Notes: a model not told the origin generated them from the letters alone. A stretch of 64,000 nucleotides of DNA from Gemmatimonadota bacterium (GCA_002724575.1 PBPC01000077.1:1-64000); one strand, 5' to 3'. Counted from the first letter of the stretch, positions 43,123 to 52,732 are shown. Made by a program: numbers and translations.

Positions 43123-44064
43123 TTGATCGCGAGATTCGCTAGTAGAAGCTGCCGGCTGCGGTGGATCCCATGTATTCTGGGAGCGCTGGCTCTGCTCTCC
43201 ATCGGGGCTTGTGGGTCTATCACAACTGCTAGTCTTAACTGTGAATTAACGACCACAGCCATTTCACTGCCTGAAGAACTTGAAGAAACGAGTGGTGTCG
43301 TAGTAAGCCTTGGCCAACCCGACGTATTTTGGACCCATAACGATGATGGATCGGTGCTCACTGCGATTGATTCGGATGGCGAAATCGTTTCCCGTATTCG
43401 TATAAGGCCAGCGCTCAGAGATTGGGAGGATATCGCGACAGCCAGCTGCGCTGGAGGTAAGTACTGCCTCTACCTCGCAGATACAGGAGACAACCTCGAA
43501 AGACGCTCAGGCGGCGACATAAGCATAAGGCGCCTAGAGGAGCCCGATCTCGCTTCCTCAGATTTCAGGGCAACCCCCAACCAACAGATACCGGAACTCG
43601 ATGCTGATATTTTCCCTGTAAGATTACCCGATGGGCCACGTGATATTGAAGCACTTCTCGTCCTGCCTGGAGAAGACATTTATGTCACTACGAAAGGCCG
43701 CAACGGACCAGTAGCCGTATATCGATACCCACCTCCTCTTCGTCCCGACACGGTCAACCTTGAACTAGTTCAGGAGCTCTCACCAGGAGCCCGAGTAATC
43801 CCGCGCCAAGTCACAGGAGGCAGTGTCTCTCCAGGAGGTGATGTCTTAGCATTGCGCACTTATGAGTCGCTTCAGTTCTTCGAGTTCATAGCCAATAAGC
43901 TCGTTCCCATAACGGAGGGCCATATAGACCTACGTCCCCTGCTAGAGGCCCAGGGTGAGGGAATTGCAATCGGCCCAGATGGTCTTCTAGTACTTACTTC
44001 TGAGGCAGTAGGAGAAACCCCACCGCAGATGAATATCATGCAGTGCAACTTAGGTACTTCCTAG
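43123..44064 (+). CDS. Putative beta-propeller lipoprotein
   Basis: The listed frame opens at 42952 inside the previous gene. Most likely translation begins at TTG 43123, giving LIARFASRSC... with a hydrophobic segment and lipobox LSIGACGS, about 313 residues. The body resembles exported propeller proteins with an esterase-like/phytase-like pattern: ETSGVVVSLGQPDVFWTHNDD, LRDWEDIATA and YLADTGDNLERR. Several such segments would each make a blade. Enzymatic activity is uncertain. Short spacing to the DsbA-like gene suggests cotranscription. Start choice is uncertain because no good ribosome site is seen. Confidence 0.65.
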   Translation: MIARFASRSCRLRWIPCILGALALLSIGACGSITTASLNCELTTTAISLPEELEETSGVVVSLGQPDVFWTHNDDGSVLTAIDSDGEIVSRIRIRPALRDWEDIATASCAGGKYCLYLADTGDNLERRSGGDISIRRLEEPDLASSDFRATPNQQIPELDADIFPVRLPDGPRDIEALLVLPGEDIYVTTKGRNGPVAVYRYPPPLRPDTVNLELVQELSPGARVIPRQVTGGSVSPGGDVLALRTYESLQFFEFIANKLVPITEGHIDLRPLLEAQGEGIAIGPDGLLVLTSEAVGETPPQMNIMQCNLGTS

Positions 44065-44175
44065 GGAACCATAGCAGCCTCTTCAAACAAGAGCCCCGGG
44101 AGCAACTCAACAGAACCGGCCGAATTAGATGTTCATATCAAGGGTGTTCTGAGAATCCACTTCTAGTGACAGTTC

Positions 44176-44184
44176 TGCTATAAT
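44176..44184 (+). promoter_or_regulatory. Extended -10 promoter giving a leaderless DUF5916 mRNA
   Basis: TGCTATAAT at 44176-44184 is a perfect extended -10 (TGn-TATAAT). A start site seven bases downstream would coincide with the ATG at 44192. No Shine-Dalgarno sequence lies between. The -35 region is weak, as is common with extended -10 promoters. Confidence 0.55.
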
Positions 44185-44191
44185 CGCCACC

Positions 44192-46450
44192 ATGATACTT
44201 CTCCCAAAGAGTCCCTCTTTGCGCAACTCGGGCTTCCTGGCCAGCCTCCGCCTGCCCTACCTGCTTCTCGGCACAATAACAGCCCTCACTGCAATCCTGA
44301 GTTCGCAAATTGCTGGCCAGGAAGTCGGCGAAGCCTATGAGATCCAAGCAGTGCTGGTTGATGAGGCACCGACCCTTGATGGCTCACTTGAGGACGCTGT
44401 GTGGCAACTCGCAGCACTCGTTGACATGTTCGTCCAGCAGGAACCCGACGAAGGGTCGCCCGCTACCGAGCGCACCGAGATCCGCATCATGCACGATGGT
44501 GAGACACTGTACCTCGGAGTGCTCGCGTTTGATTCCGATCCCCAAGCACTTACAGCTACTGAGATGCGTCGCGACTCGGAGCGGATTCTGTCAGAGGACA
44601 ATTTTCAAGTGATCCTGGACACCTTCAGAGATTCCCGCTCTGCGTACATGTTCGTGACCAATCCCCTGGGAGCGATGCTTGATCAACAGGTAGCCAACGA
44701 GGGCGAAGGGAGCCGCTCCGGTAGAACATCCTCTAATATCAACCGTGACTGGGACGGAGCTTGGGAAGTAGCTACAAAACAAACTCCTAACGGCTGGGTG
44801 GCCGAGATTGCGATCCCGATGATTACTCTGCGTTTCCCCGAATCAGAACCACAGAGTTGGGGGATCAACCTCATGCGGAACATCGGACGTAAGAACGAGC
44901 AAGCGTTCTGGTCCCCGATTCCAAAACCGTACGGCATCACTCGCGTTAGCCTGGCTGGAACGCTCAACAACCTTAGTTCACTGAACCGAGGCCGGGATCT
45001 TAGGTTCACGCCCTTTGTGACCGGTGGAGTAAGCCGTATTCAGAGTGCAGGAGTGACGGATGATGCAGTGCAGCGAGATATCGGCATGGACCTCAAGTAC
45101 GGTGTCAGTGCAGGCTTGAATCTTGATGTCACGATCAATACTGACTTTGCCCAAGCAGAAGTCGACGACGAGCAGATAAACCTCACACGTTTTCCGCTAT
45201 TCTACCCAGAGAAACGAGATTTTTTCCTTGAGAATGCCGGTCAATTCGATGTTGGATCTGTAGATACCTTTAATCGTCTGGCCAATCTTTTCTTCACAAG
45301 ACGTATCGGTCTCTCAGATACCGGAGAGACAGTGCCGATCATTGGCGGGGCCAGGCTAACTGGTAAGGTCGGTCGAAATAATATTGCCCTCATGGACGTC
45401 CAAACCGGCGGTGCTTTCCAGGAATCCGGCGAGAATTTCTTGGTTGCTCGCTATAGCAGGAATATTCTGGCCCGGTCCAAGGTCGGCGGCTTATTCATCA
45501 ATAAGGCCGAAACCGAGGGCACTCATTACAACCGTACGTATGCCGTTGACATGACGCTTGCCCCTCTCGCGAGTTTCACTGTAGCTGGCTTTCTGGCCAA
45601 AACAGAGACCCCCTCCATCAGCACCGGTGACATGGCCAGGTACCTGAATGCAACCTGGGTCAGCCAAAGCTGGCAGATTTTTGGAGAGTTCGCTGATTTT
45701 CAAGACAACTTCAATCCTGAAGTGGGCTTTCTGCCACGCAGAGGAATACGCACAACCAAGCTCCACCTAGAATGGAATCCCCGCCCCGACAGATGGGGTC
45801 TTCGAGTGCTTTCCCCGATGTATAACATCCTCTATACGACAGACCAACAGAATCGGCTTGTGTCCCGCCGCCACCATTTCATGAGCGGAACTCAGTTCGA
45901 CAATGGGGCATACCTGAACATCATATACAACCGACACTACGAACGGCTTGATAGACCATTCACAGTGAGAAGGGGAGTCGCCATCGCTCCGGGTGCGTAC
46001 CGCTACGGGTCATTACGCCTTTCATTCAATAGTACCCAGGCACGGCGAATCTACTACCATCTGATGTTCTCTCCCCAGACCTTCTTCAACGGGACTCGTC
46101 TCGACATGCTTGGCACTGTAGGGGCGCGGATAACAAGCCAATTTTCTACTCAAGCTTCCTACTCTAGAAACGACATTGACCTTCCTGTAGGTGAATTCAA
46201 GGTTCACTTAGCAGCGTTTCGCATAGACTACGCCCTGTCACCAAACATCACCCTCCGCGCGATCTCTCAGTACAACTCCTCAACTGAGCAGTGGGGATCA
46301 AGCGCTCGCCTTCGGTACACATACAGACCCGGCAGTGATGTCTACCTCGTATATGATGAGGTCCGGCGTGATCCGACAGACCCTACTGGCCTGCTCGAGT
46401 TCAAAGATCGGCGGCTAACGCTCAAGGCTACGTACCTGTTGTCACGATAG
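44192..46450 (+). CDS. DUF5916 outer-membrane protein with CBM9-like domain
   Basis: A 752-residue exported protein. Signal region (LPYLLLGTITALTAILSSQIAGQ) is followed by a CBM9-like beta-sandwich (PTLDGSLEDAVWQLA to about residue 210). A DUF5916 part follows with LDVTINTDFAQAEVDDEQINLTRFPLFYPEKRDFFLENAG in pattern. The C-terminal half has the alternating aromatic pattern of outer-membrane beta strands and ends in LTLKATYLLSR. Such proteins are common in Gemmatimonadota and Bacteroidota. Carbohydrate binding or transport is suspected, not shown. Monocistronic, with its own promoter. Confidence 0.85.
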   Translation: MILLPKSPSLRNSGFLASLRLPYLLLGTITALTAILSSQIAGQEVGEAYEIQAVLVDEAPTLDGSLEDAVWQLAALVDMFVQQEPDEGSPATERTEIRIMHDGETLYLGVLAFDSDPQALTATEMRRDSERILSEDNFQVILDTFRDSRSAYMFVTNPLGAMLDQQVANEGEGSRSGRTSSNINRDWDGAWEVATKQTPNGWVAEIAIPMITLRFPESEPQSWGINLMRNIGRKNEQAFWSPIPKPYGITRVSLAGTLNNLSSLNRGRDLRFTPFVTGGVSRIQSAGVTDDAVQRDIGMDLKYGVSAGLNLDVTINTDFAQAEVDDEQINLTRFPLFYPEKRDFFLENAGQFDVGSVDTFNRLANLFFTRRIGLSDTGETVPIIGGARLTGKVGRNNIALMDVQTGGAFQESGENFLVARYSRNILARSKVGGLFINKAETEGTHYNRTYAVDMTLAPLASFTVAGFLAKTETPSISTGDMARYLNATWVSQSWQIFGEFADFQDNFNPEVGFLPRRGIRTTKLHLEWNPRPDRWGLRVLSPMYNILYTTDQQNRLVSRRHHFMSGTQFDNGAYLNIIYNRHYERLDRPFTVRRGVAIAPGAYRYGSLRLSFNSTQARRIYYHLMFSPQTFFNGTRLDMLGTVGARITSQFSTQASYSRNDIDLPVGEFKVHLAAFRIDYALSPNITLRAISQYNSSTEQWGSSARLRYTYRPGSDVYLVYDEVRRDPTDPTGLLEFKDRRLTLKATYLLSR

Positions 46451-46459
46451 GAACTCTCA

Positions 46460-47329
46460 CTATCTGCGCAGGTGCTGGTCAAACCATTCAACCATGGCTT
46501 GCTGTGCACGCTCCCTATCTGCTGTCAGGCGGAATCCGTGATCCCCTCCAGGTATGATAATAAGCTCTGATTCCACCCCCTTTTCCTGCAGTGCTTCAAA
46601 CATCACTTCACTGTTTTGCACATTCACGAGCATGTCCGCGTCACCGTGGATCAGCAGCGTCGGAGGGTCGTCAGAAGAAGCAAAAAGTATAGGGGATATT
46701 GAAGCGGCTTGACCCTCGGCAAAGTCTAGGGCCGGGAAGCGTTCGCTTGGGCCCACTATCGGCCTAAGATCCACAGGCGGGTAGTAAGCGACAACCGCTG
46801 CTACGCGAGCGGGTGTGCGCATAATCTCATCACTAGAGTCCATTACTCCATCATCTGACGCCAAGCCCAGCATAAGAGAGAGATGCCCGCCGGCACTTCC
46901 ACCGTAAACTCCAAGGCGATCTTCATCAACGCCCAGTTGTTCTGAGTGCAACCGTATATATCGAAGCGCGCGTCTAACGTCAGCTTCGGCCTCCGGCACC
47001 TTATACCTAGGTGCACTTCCGTGCCGCACGGCCATAACCGTAAGCCCCTTCTCCAGTAGACCTCCGAAGCTCCGAGCGATGAGCCACTCGGGAGGGCTCC
47101 AGCGTGATACCCAACCACCACTCACCATATACAGGACAGCTCCACCGTGAGCGTTACGGGGACGAAACACATCGAATGTGAGTGCCATCCCGTCCTTATG
47201 CCCATAAACAACATCAGGGGTGACCTCGACATCGGTTTCTGATTCAGCTGACGGCCCTTGGGCCGTCAGCGAACCCGGAAACGCCAACGCTACCAGAAGA
47301 AGAAAGAAGCATGGAATCTGTTTCATCAT
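46460..47329 (-). CDS. Exported alpha/beta hydrolase (BD-FAE-like esterase)
   Basis: ATG 47329 (MMKQIPCFFLLLVALAFPG) provides the signal peptide; the track start 47377 is upstream of it. About 290 residues. GGSAGGHLSLMLG is the nucleophile elbow, LIHGDADMLVNV holds the acid, and IPGGDHGFRL the His. This matches carboxylesterases such as BD-FAE/Aes. It would cut ester bonds of sugars or other substrates outside the cytoplasm. It converges with the DUF5916 gene, nine bases apart, and is divergent from the PEBP gene. Confidence 0.85.
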   Translation of the reverse strand: MMKQIPCFFLLLVALAFPGSLTAQGPSAESETDVEVTPDVVYGHKDGMALTFDVFRPRNAHGGAVLYMVSGGWVSRWSPPEWLIARSFGGLLEKGLTVMAVRHGSAPRYKVPEAEADVRRALRYIRLHSEQLGVDEDRLGVYGGSAGGHLSLMLGLASDDGVMDSSDEIMRTPARVAAVVAYYPPVDLRPIVGPSERFPALDFAEGQAASISPILFASSDDPPTLLIHGDADMLVNVQNSEVMFEALQEKGVESELIIIPGGDHGFRLTADRERAQQAMVEWFDQHLRR

Positions 47330-47473
47330 AGAGCCAATATGCCCCCCAAAGTGCTGTTCTGCCATCGCTCCTCCCACCGCAAGCTCTGTAGGTCAGATTT
47401 CTTAGCGATTGCCTTGAAACCGAGAGAGCCCGTAATCTTTGCATTTCAGAATACGCAGTCAGGAGGAGTAACC

Positions 47474-48091
47474 ATGAGCGCAAGGCGGCCAATCTATCTA
47501 TGTGCTGCCCTGCTTACGGTCGGTGCAGTCATGGAGCTCAGCGCCCAAACTCCCTCCACATTCATCGTTGAGAGCCCGACGATGCGAACAGGGGAGATGA
47601 TGCCCCGTAAGTATTCCCCTGACGGGCCGAATCTTTCACCTCCCATAACCTGGAGGGGGTTACCGGCTGAAACCCGCCAGATAGCCGTAATATGCCAGGA
47701 TCACGGAGCTGGAAACCCACCCCCGTGGGTGCACTGGATCATCTACAATATCCCCGGGAATGCTACGGGATTGCCGGAGGGGATCCCCTTTGATTCCACT
47801 GACCCAATGCCACGGGAAATCACCGGTGCCACACACGGCAACAATGGCTGGGGTCTATCGATGTACCGAGGTCCGGCACCACCCAGAAACAGTGTTCATC
47901 ATTACCACTTCGCCGTCTTCGCCCTGAATACTGAGCTGGACCTGCCCCCGGGACTCACCCGAAACGAACTCCTAGAAGCGATCGACGGACACGTCATTGG
48001 GGAAGGACACATGATGCCGATTTATGAGCGACAGCCAGCGGACCAGGATACGATACCAAACAACCCGATCCATGGGTCATGGAATGACTAA
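47474..48091 (+). CDS. Exported PEBP-family (YbhB/YbcL-like) protein
   Basis: AGGAGGAG lies before ATG 47474, so the longer track ORF is too early. About 205 residues: signal peptide MSARRPIYLCAALLTVGAVMEL..AQ, then a phosphatidylethanolamine-binding-protein fold with YSPDGPNLSPPITWRGLP, AVICQDHGAGNPPPWVHWIIYN and GNNGWGLSMYRGPAPP. The DPD-type motif of animal PEBP is changed, as in bacterial members. Ligand unknown. Its final eight bases overlap the next gene, the gluconate dehydrogenase-type subunit. Confidence 0.85.
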   Translation: MSARRPIYLCAALLTVGAVMELSAQTPSTFIVESPTMRTGEMMPRKYSPDGPNLSPPITWRGLPAETRQIAVICQDHGAGNPPPWVHWIIYNIPGNATGLPEGIPFDSTDPMPREITGATHGNNGWGLSMYRGPAPPRNSVHHYHFAVFALNTELDLPPGLTRNELLEAIDGHVIGEGHMMPIYERQPADQDTIPNNPIHGSWND

Positions 48092-48830
48092 GAATCCTCA
48101 AAAGAAGAACCGTCCCCCTGATGGTTCAGAGCAGAAAACCGCTTCCAAAATCACACGTCGAGATCTTCTTAAGGCCGCGGGGGCTGCAGGCGCTGCCGCG
48201 CTAATTCCTACTTCGCTCAAGGGTGCCTCCAGCGTAGCTAGTCCTATCCTAGATGGAGCTATGAGAGGCACTGCGGCCATGCCCCCTGGGGCACCGCTCA
48301 TGAATCTTACAGCCAGGGAGACTGAAATACTCGCGGCAATGGTCGACCGCTTGATTCCGTCGGATGAGCTTGGCATTGGAGCACTTGAAGCGGACGCCCT
48401 TGGATATATCGACCGCACCCTCAGTGAGCTCGGACCTGATTCTGTTGAGTCTTATCGCACAGGGCTCGCAGCACTCGATAGATATAGCGAATACACTCGT
48501 GGTGCCCGGTTCATCGAGCTCTCAGAGCGAGATCAGGATTCCGCCCTCATCGACGTACAAACCGGGGGAGCTTCCGGTGCCGGAGTGGGCTTTGTTGGCA
48601 GTTCGGGTTCGTTTTTCAACATGGTGAAGAGTCACACATGGCAAGGCACATTCGGGGACCCACACTATGGTGGGAACCGCGAATTCGCGGGCTGGGACCT
48701 TATCGATTATCCGGGTGTTCGCATGCGCGTCACAGAGGAAGATCAGGAGCAACTCGAAGCAGAAGAGCTAGAACCGGAACGACGTTCAGCATACGAGTTG
48801 GCCATGTTCCGGACCGGGAGGCCCCGATGA
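48084..48830 (+). CDS. Tat-exported gluconate 2-dehydrogenase subunit 3 family protein
   Basis: ATG 48084 is used because the longer frame lies in the PEBP gene. About 248 residues with a twin-arginine leader (TRRDLLKAAGAAGAAALIP). The body fits the subunit-3 family: MNLTARETEILAAMVDRLIP, the acidic-loop segment GIGALEADALGYIDRTL, and GTFGDPHYGGNREFAGWDLIDYPG near the end. It escorts the GMC flavoprotein through the Tat system and takes part in membrane-linked sugar-acid or alcohol oxidation. The catalytic gene starts 32 bases downstream. Confidence 0.88.
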   Translation: MTKNPQKKNRPPDGSEQKTASKITRRDLLKAAGAAGAAALIPTSLKGASSVASPILDGAMRGTAAMPPGAPLMNLTARETEILAAMVDRLIPSDELGIGALEADALGYIDRTLSELGPDSVESYRTGLAALDRYSEYTRGARFIELSERDQDSALIDVQTGGASGAGVGFVGSSGSFFNMVKSHTWQGTFGDPHYGGNREFAGWDLIDYPGVRMRVTEEDQEQLEAEELEPERRSAYELAMFRTGRPR

Positions 48831-48862
48831 TCTACACCTCCTGCCCAAAGGGGCGGTGACCG

Positions 48863-50569
48863 ATGCCAAGGCAACTCAGGTCAACCGATGTCGTTATTGT
48901 TGGAATGGGCGCAGCCGGAGGCGTAGCTGCGCTACCCTTGGCTGAAGCAGGACTGGATGTGGTGGGTCTCGAGGCGGGTACCTGGCTAGACCAGCGTGAC
49001 TTTGCACCTGACGAGATCCGTAACAACTACCGTGACTGGCCGATGCTCGTAAAGAAGTGTGAGAACGAACGACCCACATCCCGAGCAACATCCGCAACGA
49101 ACGCCAACCGTGTAGGCGGACACCCGATGATGAATGCGGTTGGTGGAACCGCAGTCCACTATTGGGCACAAAGTTGGCGCCTCAATCCTTGGGATTTCCA
49201 GGTTGTAAGCGAGACTACACGTCGCTACGGGCGGTCCAAGATCCCATCGAATTCAACTGTTGAAGATTGGCCGTTTGGGTATGATGAACTCGAACCCTAC
49301 TACGACCGGGTCGAACGCGAGATCGGAGTGTCAGGACAAGCAGGCAACGTTGGCGGCCAGATCGATTTGAAGGGGAATAGGTTTGAGGGACCCCGGAAGC
49401 GACCCTATCCCATGCCCCCCCTACGTTGGACGGGTTTTCTTGAAACGATGGCTGACGCTGCTCACTCACTCGGGTGGCATCCCTTTCCAGGTCCCGCAGC
49501 AATCAACTCCGAGCGTTACGATGGCCGCGCCGGCTGTGCCTACCATGGCTTTTGTGCCAAGGGCGGCTGCCCCGTCAACGCAAAGAATTCACCGCACCTG
49601 ACTACAATTCCGAAAGCTCTCGACACTGGCAATCTGCGGATCGTGACCCAGGCCCACGTAACAACCCTCGAGATGGACGGTGAGGGCCGGGTAACAGGCG
49701 TGAACTATGTGGTCGGGAACGAGGAGTACTTCCAACCGGCTAAGGTCGTACTGCTAGCCTGCTACACGTACGAAAACGTGCGGCTGCTTCTGCTCTCCAA
49801 GTCGAGTGCCTATCCGGACGGTCTATCAAATAATCACGGACAGGTCGGACGTCACTATTTCAGCCACCATCAAGGTGCGGCCGTTAGTGCGCTCTTCCCG
49901 TTTGACCTCAAGTCTTGGTATGGACTGCCAGCTCAAGGCGTCGCGATTGATGACTGGGCTGATGACAACTTTGACCACGCAGGGCACGACTTTATCGGAG
50001 GTGGTAACCTGTGGGTGATGTCTGACCGACGACCGATCTCAGCGGCGAGCATGAGCACCTACGGTAACGGACGGAACTGGGGCTCCGGATGGAAGCGGTT
50101 CATTCGGGAAAATGCTGACCGTTCACACTCGTCTTACATCCAAAAAACGACACTCCCTTACGAAGACAATTACCTCGATCTTGATCCTACCGTCACCGAC
50201 GAACTTGGCCTCCCGGTGATTCGGATCACCGCTCAATTCAAGCAGAACGAGCGTGCGATAGCCGAATTCACCCAGAATCGTATGGAGGAATGGTACCGGG
50301 AAGCGGGCGCTATTGAAGTTACCCGGGGCGGGCTTGGTAACTCGATGGGCATCTCCACACACGCCTACGGAGGCACCCGCATGGGACACGACCCGGAGAC
50401 GAATGTTGTTAATCCGTGGGGCTTTTCACACGAGTCGCCGAACCTAGGAATCCTTGGTGCCTCGGTGATGGGAACGAGCGGTGCACGGAATCCGACGCTT
50501 ACGTCACAGGCACTCGCTTGGCGCAGCGCAGCCCACCTCGTCGAGAACTGGGAAGACGTTTCCAGCTAG
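48863..50569 (+). CDS. GMC-family oxidoreductase (gluconate dehydrogenase-type large subunit)
   Basis: A 568-residue flavoprotein. The FAD site is VIVGMGAAGGVAALPLAEAG followed by VVGLEAG. GMC features include GGTAVHYWAQSWRLNPWDF and the catalytic His-Asn pair in ISTHAYGGTRMG and SGARNPTLTSQALAW. It lacks its own signal peptide, so it should be co-exported with the Tat-bearing subunit 3 encoded just upstream. Electrons would normally go to a c-type cytochrome subunit; none is found next to it here, so the acceptor is unclear. Substrate could be a sugar acid, polyol or sugar. Confidence 0.9.
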   Translation: MPRQLRSTDVVIVGMGAAGGVAALPLAEAGLDVVGLEAGTWLDQRDFAPDEIRNNYRDWPMLVKKCENERPTSRATSATNANRVGGHPMMNAVGGTAVHYWAQSWRLNPWDFQVVSETTRRYGRSKIPSNSTVEDWPFGYDELEPYYDRVEREIGVSGQAGNVGGQIDLKGNRFEGPRKRPYPMPPLRWTGFLETMADAAHSLGWHPFPGPAAINSERYDGRAGCAYHGFCAKGGCPVNAKNSPHLTTIPKALDTGNLRIVTQAHVTTLEMDGEGRVTGVNYVVGNEEYFQPAKVVLLACYTYENVRLLLLSKSSAYPDGLSNNHGQVGRHYFSHHQGAAVSALFPFDLKSWYGLPAQGVAIDDWADDNFDHAGHDFIGGGNLWVMSDRRPISAASMSTYGNGRNWGSGWKRFIRENADRSHSSYIQKTTLPYEDNYLDLDPTVTDELGLPVIRITAQFKQNERAIAEFTQNRMEEWYREAGAIEVTRGGLGNSMGISTHAYGGTRMGHDPETNVVNPWGFSHESPNLGILGASVMGTSGARNPTLTSQALAWRSAAHLVENWEDVSS

Positions 50570-50612
50570 ACTGACTGCCGAATAGAGAACAAAGCAAGGC
50601 TTAGAAAAGCAA

Positions 50613-51062
50613 ATGGGTACGGGAACCTTCGCAGCGGTAGTGATCGTTGGAGTGATGCTCTTATTGCTTATCTCGACTTTTATTCGTCAAAAGAAATCGG
50701 ACGAGGCAGCAATCCGACGAAAAGTAAGATCGACCCTTATAGAAGAGACGACTGGCGTCTCTATTAATGAGCGGCTAAAAGCGAAGAGGAAATCAATCTC
50801 GCGTCCTGAAAATGTTGATTTCTGTGAACTACGTTCTGCCAAGAGACTTGATCTGCCCGAGCGTGTGGATGGGTGGCTCGACCTTGAGGGCCTGACTACG
50901 TCGCGGGGACTGAAGCTACCTGAGCGGGTGGGCGGAGACATTTACTTCTGGTCCCTGTCCAAATCTGAGTACGACCGACTATCCCACGGCCCCGTTCGGA
51001 TGGGCGGCAAAGTCCGCTTCGAGCCGTTAGTCGACTACACTCAGCTTAGGTTCAGCAACTAG
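50613..51062 (+). CDS. Membrane-anchored protein with leucine-rich-like repeats
   Basis: A 149-residue protein with one N-terminal membrane helix (AAVVIVGVMLLLLISTFI), a basic linker, and then two or three repeats of about 20 residues: KRLDLPERVDGWLDLEGLTT, SRGLKLPERVGGDIYFWSL. The LDLPERVDGWL pattern resembles leucine-rich-like repeats, forming a short solenoid. No family recognised. TTAGAA six bases before the ATG could be a -10 for a leaderless message, but this is weak. Stop overlaps the M28 stop on the other strand by four bases. Confidence 0.55.
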   Translation: MGTGTFAAVVIVGVMLLLLISTFIRQKKSDEAAIRRKVRSTLIEETTGVSINERLKAKRKSISRPENVDFCELRSAKRLDLPERVDGWLDLEGLTTSRGLKLPERVGGDIYFWSLSKSEYDRLSHGPVRMGGKVRFEPLVDYTQLRFSN

Positions 51063-52732
51063 TTCCCCCCGAATAGTTCTCCGAAGAAATCCCCTGGGTT
51101 CCAGGTGGGCCGTGCCGTTTCCTGAGCTATGATGTAACCAGTCAAGAAGTTCACGCGAGTATGTGCAGCACCTGCTTCAAAATCGAAGCCTTGGTCAACC
51201 TCATCAAAGGGTGTGTGATACAGGTTTTGGCGGAACGCCGTATTGATCGCTCCACCATCTAAATTTGGATCCCCTGTCTCAAAACCGCTCTTGATGAACA
51301 GCGATGGAATGCCGCGTCTCACAAAACTGAAATGGTCACTCCGGATGAACAGGACCTGTTCGGGTATTGGATCCGGCCCGATCGCGAGTCCGAGATGTTC
51401 TGATGCAGCACGGACCGGTGAAGCCAGGGTCGAGTGTTCCGCCCCATATGGAACAATGTCCCGTAGCGGATGAAAGAGGAACGGCATATCTAAAGAGAAG
51501 CTCGCAACCAAGCTCGACCCGGGCATCGTCGGATTCTCAACGAAATAGTCAGAGCCGAGCAACCCCCACTCTTCTGCCGTCGGGATCAAAAACAGAACTG
51601 ACCGCCGAGGTTTCGTTTCCAGGCTCGCAAACGCCCGAGCGATCTCAAGGACAATCGCTGTCCCCGAAGCATTGTCATGGGCACCATTGTAGATGGCATC
51701 CCCTTCTACCTCGACCCCGATCCCAAAGTGATCAACATGGGCTATGTACACGACGTGTTCGTCGCGAAGCACGGGGTCACTTCCCTCAAGGCGTGCTATA
51801 ACGTTCCAGCTATCAACCCTGCGGTGACTACTCGTTGTACCGATCGACACCTGCGTCGCTAGATCAAATGCCTGTGGTGTGCTTTCCGCTGCTGCGCTGA
51901 AAGCTTCTTCAATGGGCTGTGGTGCTCCCGCAAAAAGCGCGCGAGCTGCAGGGTGGTTGAGGGAGGCCGAGCCCAGGATCGCCAGATCACCTCGGTTGGG
52001 ATTGCCGTCATCGTCGAGCCATGCAAAGCTCCCGCGTTTTGAGCGCGCTAGATTGACCTCCCATCGGAACCTCGGATCCCCCGGGTAGGTGAAGCTGAGA
52101 ATACCCACAGCGCCACGAGCTATCGCCTCACTCTGCTTCGTTGCCCCTGAGGAATAGTATGCTCTCTCATTACTGGGGAATGCTGGTGGTGCCCCAGTAA
52201 GATACGCCACGATTTTCCCTTCAACATCAATGTCGGCGTAGTCATCATAGCCAAGTCCGGGAGCACTGACTCCATACCCTACAAAAGCAACAGCGGCCTC
52301 GGAGACGCTCACGGTCTCCCGAAGAGGATCAGGGCTCAAGTAGAAATCCGCGCCGTATTCGAGTTCCTCAACACCGGAAGGCGAAAAGATCCGCATGCTG
52401 CTCCCTCTTTCGATCACAAGACTCTCACGAAGAGGGACAGGCTGTTGATACGTCCCATCAATACCCGCTGGATCCAACCCAAAGGCACTAAGAGATTCCT
52501 CCACATACTGGGCAGCTCCGCTGAAACCTCGGGTTCCTGGGGCTCTCCCCTCAAGAGAATCATCCGCGAGCACCCGGATATGATGGTCGATCGCCTCAGG
52601 CCGAATCTCGCCCAGAGCCGCCTCGACGCTAGGTGTATCGAGCGCTACGGCTTTTGACTGTTCTTGGCTTCCGCAACCAGTGAGGAGGAGAAAAACCGGG
52701 ATCTGCCACGCTATGGGAATGAATCGGTTCAT
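51059..52732 (-). CDS. M28-family zinc aminopeptidase lipoprotein with PA domain
   Basis: A 557-residue exported enzyme. Lipobox LLLTGC at the N-terminus indicates lipid anchoring. A PA (protease-associated) domain lies in the first half. The M28 metal site is VYIAHVDHFGIG, GAHDNASGTAIVLEI and PTAEEWGLLGS, with a late His in YHTPFDEVD. Family members remove N-terminal residues or dipeptides from peptides outside the cytoplasm. GAGGGG stands before the ATG. It fits the protein- and peptide-degrading profile of the region. Confidence 0.9.
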   Translation of the reverse strand: MNRFIPIAWQIPVFLLLTGCGSQEQSKAVALDTPSVEAALGEIRPEAIDHHIRVLADDSLEGRAPGTRGFSGAAQYVEESLSAFGLDPAGIDGTYQQPVPLRESLVIERGSSMRIFSPSGVEELEYGADFYLSPDPLRETVSVSEAAVAFVGYGVSAPGLGYDDYADIDVEGKIVAYLTGAPPAFPSNERAYYSSGATKQSEAIARGAVGILSFTYPGDPRFRWEVNLARSKRGSFAWLDDDGNPNRGDLAILGSASLNHPAARALFAGAPQPIEEAFSAAAESTPQAFDLATQVSIGTTSSHRRVDSWNVIARLEGSDPVLRDEHVVYIAHVDHFGIGVEVEGDAIYNGAHDNASGTAIVLEIARAFASLETKPRRSVLFLIPTAEEWGLLGSDYFVENPTMPGSSLVASFSLDMPFLFHPLRDIVPYGAEHSTLASPVRAASEHLGLAIGPDPIPEQVLFIRSDHFSFVRRGIPSLFIKSGFETGDPNLDGGAINTAFRQNLYHTPFDEVDQGFDFEAGAAHTRVNFLTGYIIAQETARPTWNPGDFFGELFGGN

